This document shows positions 57,406 through 64,000 of a stretch of DNA of 64,000 nt, in pieces. Where the stretch lies: the NCBI GenBank assembly GCA_963693085.1, contig OY856410.1, forward strand, positions 890,581,835-890,645,834, read 5' to 3'. Positions within the stretch are counted from its first letter, which is position 1. Each line of letters starts with the position of its first letter. A program made the position numbers and the translations under genes. A model generated the notes under the pieces. It searched no databases, was not told where the DNA came from, and saw only the letters and a list, made by a program, of their open reading frames with translations. Origin of the DNA: Alisma plantago-aquatica (Eukaryota > Streptophyta > Magnoliopsida > Alismatales > Alismataceae).

Positions 57406-59529
57406 TCATCTAACTGACAGAACAGAGAAAAACATCCCATGAGTGAAACAAAGCAGAAAAATATATATATATAGCTTGGACGGGGCGCCGACTTCCTTGA
57501 CGCTCTCAGCAGAGGCATCATTGTCCTCGTTCTCCTTCTGTTGGGCATTGGTCGCAGTAGCTTCTTTGTTGCTGGCATTCTCCTCAGGAAAGGCCGCATT
57601 ATCCTCCGCCCCTTCGATCTTCTCCTCCTCCCCCTCAGTCCTGGTCTGAGCAGCCTCCTCTTTGCTGGCGCTCTCCTCAGCAAAGGCGGTACTATCATCC
57701 ACCTTGACTTTCTTCCCCTCTCCTGTGGTCGAAGCGACCTCCATGTTCCTGGCGTTTTCCTCAACATAATCAACAGAAATATCATCTTCCATCTCTCTAC
57801 TTGTTTGCTGTTTGTCTGGACGATCGTTGAATGAAAGCTGCAGATCCTCGGAGATATTGATATTATCATCGAGGTGATGCCCATCAACCTATTTATCTTC
57901 ATCAAACTGAACAGGAGCATCCTCCATGGTGTCAATTCCAGCTGATGCAGTAGGTCTACGACAGTCATTTGACAAAGCATCAGTACCATCCTTTGCAATA
58001 TTGACAAAGAGGGAGTTAAGATATAACGTATGGCACCCGACCAATATTGTCATGTATAGACAAAGAAATATGACCAGAATACAGTTGTACTAATCAAACC
58101 ATACACTTCCACAAACAAAACATACGATTATGCTAAATAAGAAAAAAAAGATGAGAGATAATTATTAAAGTGCATGGAAAATTAGATCACATACACTTCC
58201 TCCAACAAAGTTTCCCCACATATACTCCCATCCACGGAAAGATCCTGAAAATTTGTTGGGGTAATGTAACTATTAACTGCTTGTAGTATTTAGATATAAC
58301 AATAAAAAACAGAAGATATATAATGCTTATGCCTGCCTTTTTGGCTGTAGATTGTTTAGACTTCTTGGATTTCTTCTTATTCTTTTTTTTCTTGAGACTT
58401 GTTTCCATGACAGGTGAGATCTCCACTAAGACTGTCAATCTCTACAGCAGCCTCGTCCATCCATTTGATGAAGGTTACCTAGACAAAATTCAACCATGGA
58501 CAAGAACTTCAGTTGTGCGAGCTTCTAAGTAGCAAACTCTGAAATTTGAGTTTGTATGCGCTTCAAAGCATAAATTTGGATGAGAAGTAGAGAAGCTACA
58601 GAGAACAACATTTCTTTGTGGGAAACTTTGGATGTAGCATGTACAACTACAAACATCACAAAAAGAGAGGCGAAGATATCCATGAAAGTACGTTTTCAAG
58701 GACGTTACGTTGTTACCTCCGTGAAAGTACTAGCAAGAGCCAATAGTACAATACTGAAATCAAAGGTGTACCCCTCCTGGAACAACCTCTCCCAGTGCAG
58801 TATCTCATCATAATGTCTTATCATACTTGCATCTGCCTCAAGAAGCTGGAAAACGCATGAATTTTTATACTTCAGAAGAAAGAAAGAAACAATGGCAGCA
58901 ACAGAAAATTTACAGAAATCCATCTAAGAAATATGATCGATTGAAAGAGGTGGAATATATAAATTTAGAGAAACATCAAGAAACACCTGAATTAGTGCGG
59001 CACTCCTCCTTGTTGATGCTTCATTCTTAATGGCGTGATCTATTAATGAACAACAATTATCTCCACATGAATCATTAGGTGTTGAACTAGAAACTGTCAT
59101 CCCTTTTCGTGTTTTCTCAAGAGCAGTTTTCCTCAATCGGGCCTCAGAAAAGGCAGCATGGTGCTTCTCGAGCTCCAGAAAAGCTTGAGTCCCGATTACT
59201 ACATTATACAACTGTAGTTGTTGCCAAGCTATAGCACCGTCGATGCAATCACTGTCTCCTTCAGGTAACAGCCACAACATCAAAGCATCTACAACTGGTT
59301 CATTGCAGCTGGCGTTACCTAAGTTTGCATAGGAATGGAAATGGGCTTTATCCACCACTAGGCATGAAGACTCGGGATCGTAAGAAACGTATGGTACTGG
59401 AGCTTCCAATCTTCTGACACGTACGTGGTCTGTCGTAGGTTTGGAGAAGACACAGAGGAGTTGAGCCAGAAAGTCCTGTATCTTCTTAAGCTGCCAAGTC
59501 CCCAGGAAACACATCCGCTGCAGAGGTCT
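57406..59529 (-). pseudogene. Ubiquitin carboxyl-terminal hydrolase-related (DUF629 family) gene fragment
   Basis: Minus-strand exons with GT-AG borders. Exon A 58987-59529 (181 codons): MCFLGTWQLKKIQDFLAQL, SSCLVVDKAHF, VDALMLWLLPEGDSD, ELEKHHAAFSEARLRK. Exon B 58717-58845 (43 codons): LLEADASMIRHYDEIL. Exon C from 58478: EIDSLSGDL, then an A-rich stretch where the frame shifts, then KKNKKKSKKSKQSTAKK. Exon D about 58196-58244: DLSVDGSICGETLLEE. Exon E about 57450-58000: acidic, with three imperfect repeats of about 28 residues and one TAG after QFDEDK. The CFLG--QLKK block and order match the plant DUF627/DUF629 hydrolase-like family. The N-terminal domains and the catalytic UCH domain are missing. 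Host gene remnant or truncated copy. Confidence 0.7.
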
Positions 59530-59699
59530 CTGGCACATATACAAAGATATTGATATCCTCCACCAGCTTAAACGAACAGACACCAAATTCTGAGCAGATC
59601 CAAAAGTAGGTATGTCTGAACAAGATTCTTGAGCACTTGGGTGTTCCACTTGGTATGTCTGAACGAGATTCATCTTGAACAACAACAACATTCCTTATA

Positions 59700-61114
59700 A
59701 TGTTTGATCAATGAAATTCTTCAGCACATTCCAACTAGGACAAACAAGAGACTCCTTATGCCAGCTGCTAACCAAAACACCAAAAGCAAGTACATCTGCA
59801 TAGAAGGTCCATAGATTGATAAGGAAAGAGAAAATTTTCCAAGATGAATCAACATTATAGTATCTTGAAAAAGGATGAAGATCAAAAGTAAACCATCAAT
59901 ATTCAACTTATCCACATAAATTTGGTATATCTACTATTCAGAGAGAACTCATCACACCAACAAGACGGCGTGGCAAAACAGGGGGTGATGTCAGGACTTC
60001 CTTTTGAGAACCAAAAAGTAGTTTGCGCTAGTTATGAATACAAAGGACACCAAAGTGACCACATTGTAAACACTTACAGCTTGACCATAAATACACGTGC
60101 AAACCCTTCAACCACAAGAAAATTGACCACCTAACAAATACATGACCCAAGTAGTACCATACTACATTTGCCTCTCAAACAGTTAGCCCTCCTTTCCTCA
60201 GAGATGGGAGGAGACATCAAGCACTATCTTCACAAGAAGCATGAAGGCAATAGAAGCATAAGACGATCATGGACAAGACTGGCACGAATCATTACTAGTC
60301 CAAATGTTAACAAGTAGGCAAAGCCTAGGTTTAGAGGGATGATATGATTAGTCTAGATGAACTTGCCATCTAAGCATGTTGAAATGATGGATTTGTTGAG
60401 CATAGCTCGAGCTCCTACAAGCATGAGAACCAAAATCTATGACAACACCATGATCCCATCATGAATACTAGCTAGTTTAACTTGAAAGAAACAAGTAGCA
60501 AAGAGAAAAGTAGATATTGGGAGACATAATAACCAACAAAACAAAAGTAATGATGTTGAGATGCAATTATTAAAGATTTAGTGTCATTTATATCGGTATG
60601 CATTATTCATAGATACTACTACATCAACAATATTCTCTATTTAGCAATTTACTATAGGAGTGGTTATATGTAATACCTAACTAAGGTGTATAAAACACAA
60701 AAAAGCAATGATACTCATTTTATATGGATCTTTAGAATGGATCTTTACATGAAAACAAACCTTTATAAAAATGCACACCTGAATCAGTTTATCAATAGGT
60801 TCCAGTCCGCCAATTGTCTACCAGTGAATATTGCAAATGCTCAACTCAGTGCTAATTATTCAACTTGGTACGACTTGTTCTCATGTAGAAACACTAGTTT
60901 CTTATCTAGATCAAAGGTGTAACCCCCCTCGTGTCCAATGTGATTTTCTGCATAAGGATAACAAACCCATTCTTCTCTTGATAATGTTTGTAAGAAACAT
61001 TGTTGTTCAAGATGAATTTGATCCTCACTTCATGCCCTTCCCAAATCCAGTGCCTACAAAAAGAACAGTGAAAATATTCAAATATATTAGGCATGAGATG
61101 AAACCAAAGATTCA
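59700..61114. other. No recognised feature
   Basis: AT-rich. I looked for the upstream exons (DUF627, zinc finger) of the DUF629-like gene on the minus strand and found none. Short frames at 60686-60922 and 60831-61118 are not recognised. Confidence 0.45.
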
Positions 61115-62380
61115 ATAATATGTTTAAGAGCATGAATATATTTACATTTAGTTATAAAACATCTTAATGCTATGGAAATAAAAAATGGTATTCTAAACAA
61201 ATGTCTCAATTTGTTTAGTATCACAAATCATTGTGGTGTGTTGTATCCAGATTAGAATTACATGCTTTGCTTAAATATGTTTGAAGAGGATCTAGGTTGA
61301 ATATGAAACTAAAACTCAGTTAATGTCTTGCTTCCCAATTGACGTTCCTAACAATTACCTTCAATCCTCCTCCATCCTTTGCTGCTGCTCCTCTCCTCTT
61401 CATCCCCTTTCATCTCCACTAGCTACTTGCATATTAGAACTTCAGTTATGGGTTCTGAACATGCCATGAGGGCACTATTGGAACTTTCTTTCTCACGCCA
61501 TGTCGTTCTTGATGCTCAACTTGGATTATCACTGCCACATGTCTTCACCCTTTATCCTAATTATTTCCATTCTTTATGCTCCACCCTCCTGTCCCCTGCA
61601 CCCATATTCATATGTGCCTACCACCACCCCTTGCTCCACAACTTCTCAATCTTTGCTCCACAACTTTGCCCCTCACACTTGTGACATCCGTTACTCCCGT
61701 GTCACCCCTTTACCACCCCCAATTCCTCTCCTTAAACATTAACCAATTGGAGTTGAACACCTTTCTATTGCCAACAATAATGCTAGCTATATGAACCACT
61801 AGCATCCAAGATACTGGCCTACTTAAGATCTCACAAAGTGAAAACTAGTGTTCGTGAATAGAGTATGCAATGTAGAAGCATTTCATCAATAACTTTCAAG
61901 TGAATCTAAATGCAAGTATTGTATTCTACCATCAAAATAGTGTTATCACTTCTTGAAATGTGACACTTCTTGAAACTTGTATATGGCATTAAAGCACTAA
62001 AAATATAAAGCATAGTTACCATCACCAAAGTCAAAGCAAGGAATTCAATCATCATGGCTATGCATCTCTAGTTGTCACTACAACTGTTGCCTGATCTTGT
62101 ACTGATCCGGGTCGATCAATCCTCACAGTACGTTGATACACCCAGGAGTCATTCATGTCTACGTAATGTCAAAATGCATATATATCAACATGCACTTAAA
62201 TGAGAACATAATATATGCATGCATGTATGTAAGTAGAATTCAAAGCTATAGTTAGAACAAGACAAGGAGCTACAATTCATGCAGACCTGTCCTCATCTGG
62301 TGTCCTGCCTTTTGGTGATTTAGGTGTCACAATGATCAATGAGCTTGAAAATAAAGAATCACTACTCTTCCTCTTAATAT
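61115..62380. repeat. Duplicated segment, copy 1
   Basis: Matches 62948-63965 along its length. Shared blocks in the same order: AATATATTTACATT, GTGGTGTGTTGT/GTGGGGTGTTGT, TTCCCAATTGA, GAACATGCCATGAGGG/AACATGCCATGAGGG, CACCCTTTATCC/CATCCCTTTATCC, TGAGAACATAATATATGCAT, CTGTCCTC-TCTGG. The copies are clearly diverged and copy 1 is about 250 bp longer. On the minus strand it includes a possible exon ending KGRTPDEDR at about 62283 with a GT donor. Confidence 0.75.
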
Positions 62381-62546
62381 TCTGAGGGCCAGTGTTGCTC
62401 TTCATGGTCACATGTTGAGAGGTAGAAATATAAATAGCCCACTCAACAACAAAAGCACATAACCAATATCCAACCGAGACAATATCAACTACGCCATCAT
62501 ATTCTGTAAACAATTCATTATGACCAAAAGCCTGATATAAATACAA
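62277..62546 (-). CDS. Possible exon of unknown protein
   Basis: A minus-strand open frame whose last part reads TGPQNIKRKSSDSLF, SSSLIIVTPKSPKGRTPDEDR, directly followed by AG|GTCTGC, a usable splice donor. Composition (Lys/Ser/Pro) is protein-like, but I recognise no family. In the other duplicate (about 63870-63964) the same place reads PEEDR and the donor is AG|ATCTGA, so the site is lost there. Could also be chance. Confidence 0.25.
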   Translation of the reverse strand: MYLYQAFGHNELFTEYDGVVDIVSVGYWLCAFVVEWAIYISTSQHVTMKSNTGPQNIKRKSSDSLFSSSLIIVTPKSPKGRTPDEDRSA

Positions 62547-62947
62547 TCATCCACCAATATTTCTATACAATTGAAAATTGATTCATCTAACTCATTATAT
62601 TGAGGGAAGTGAGGGAAGGTACCTGGAAAGGTCTGAAACCATGCCTCAGCGTCCTTGAATCCAAAAATGCAGAAAAAAATCATTTTTTATGGGAGATTGT
62701 GGTTGCGGTAGAGTAGTAGAAGAAGAGGGAAGACAAGCTTCCAGTCATTGACAATAGTGAAGGCCTGATTCAAATACATGGCTCAAACTTTTCATCTATG
62801 ATTACATATTAACATGTTTCAATGATAGGATGTTCACAATCTTAACTTTGTATCCCTCAAATGGATGGAGCACAACTCGGTAAGCCTAAAAAGAACATGA
62901 AGATGGTCAAAATGAATGCGACAATATGTTACCTTAAGCCAAACTTT

Positions 62948-63965
62948 CATAAACAACATGTTAAAGAGCACAAATATATTTACATTCAATTGTATAATAT
63001 CCTAATGATATAGAAAGGAACAATGGTATTAAAAAACATCTTAATTTTTTTTGTTTAGTATCACAAACATAGTGGGGTGTTGTGTCAAGATTAGAATCGC
63101 ATGATTTGCTTAAATATATTTGAAGAGAGTTGAATATGTAATTAAAGCTCAGTTCATGTTCTTCTTCCCAATTGATGTTCCTGACAATTAGCTTCAATCC
63201 TCACTCCACCCTTCGATACTTCTCTCCTCCTCCTCCACTTCCATCTCCAATATTTGCATATTAGTACCACATTTATGGGTCATACACAAGTGTTCAGGCT
63301 AAACATGCCATGAGGGAACTGTTGAAAATTTCTTTCTCACCACTGCCACATGTCTTCATCCCTTTATCCTCATTATCACCATTCTTTCTGCTCCGTCCTC
63401 TTGTCCCCTGCACCCAAATTCATATCTTCCTACCACCACCACTTTGCCCCTCACACTTATGACTTTACCCATGTTTCCCCTTTACCATCCCCAATTCCCC
63501 TCCTTAAACAATAACCAGTTTGAGTTGGACACCTTTCAATTGTTGACAATATAGAACCAGTAAACTGCAATGTGACACTTATTCAAATGTGTGTATGGCA
63601 TGCAAGCACTCAAAACATATAACATACATACCATTCCCCAAGTTGAAGGAAATAAATAAATCGGCATAATTATGCAACTCTTTTTATTGTTGATGCTTGT
63701 CCTCGTAGTAGGCTGATACATCCAGAGTCATTCATATCTATGTAATGCCCAAATGCATATCTATCAGCATGCAATTAAATGAGAACATAATATATGCATC
63801 CATGCATGTCAATAGAATCCAAAACTATAGTTAGATCAAGACATGAAGCTAGAGCTCACTCAGATCTGTCCTCTTCTGGCATCCACCCCCTTTTAATGAT
63901 CATGCATCACTTGTGATCGACGAGCTTGAAGATGAATAAACAATCATTTCCTCTTAATCTACCAT
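62948..63965. repeat. Duplicated segment, copy 2
   Basis: Diverged direct copy of 61115-62380, shifted by about 1.58-1.83 kb because of indels. It lies almost at the window's right edge, so further copies may follow outside. Confidence 0.75.
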
Positions 63966-64000
63966 GACAAATATGGCGTTTGTCACCACTTCTGTTCACG

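Noticed and set aside
57330..58007. Minus-strand 225-codon frame as the real protein of the DUF629-like exon
   Set aside because: Arg/Met/Leu-rich, out of phase with the acidic repeat frame that fits the family and its splice borders.

Overview
The window is a stretch of a flowering-plant nuclear chromosome. Evidence: plant LTR retrotransposons primed by initiator tRNA-Met, a Cassandra-like repeat carrying 5S rRNA sequence, a plant CACTA transposon, a tRNA-derived SINE, and exons of a plant-type ubiquitin-hydrolase-related (DUF629) gene. It is intergenic heterochromatin in character: almost every readable protein is a decayed transposon protein. The species cannot be fixed from the sequence; a large-genome monocot is possible but unproven.

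Layout. 1-870: unassigned. 880-14225: an old Ty3/gypsy element on the minus strand (protease/linker, gag, 5' LTR), split inside gag by a complete non-autonomous element at 2600-10966 with 3.13-kb LTRs, a 2.1-kb non-coding centre and a GTGCC target duplication. 14229-15569: PIF/Harbinger transposase pseudogene. 15653-16115: Cassandra-like repeat. 16262-17270: simple and short repeats. 19878-20480: RTE-type LINE 3' end. 21000-38986: an L1-type LINE on the minus strand, split by a Ty1/copia element (22957-32358, gag still readable) and by a 4.9-kb gypsy solo LTR (33555-38446, target duplication AGTAT). 44878-45093: SINE with target duplication. 46671-56765: a second L1-type LINE fragment, split by a full-length 8.85-kb CACTA element (46833-55683, target duplication AAT) that carries both standard CACTA genes, each with stops. 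57406-59529: exons of a DUF629 ubiquitin-hydrolase-like gene, with a frameshift and a stop. 61115-63965: two diverged copies of a roughly 1-1.3-kb segment.

How the parts relate. The window is a stack of insertions that can be ordered: the old gypsy lies beside or inside the Harbinger remnant and was itself hit by the large-LTR element; the first L1 was hit by copia and gypsy; the second L1 was hit by CACTA. Removing each insert with one copy of its duplication restores a recognisable host coding context. No intact autonomous element was found. The most unusual points are a five-unit array of hairpins with changing arms and a fixed core just upstream of a TATA box in the 3.13-kb LTRs, a CACTA intron that looks like a tandem AG|GT duplication, a 143-bp near-perfect foldback upstream of the CACTA transposase, and stops in the CACTA genes that look like methyl-cytosine decay.
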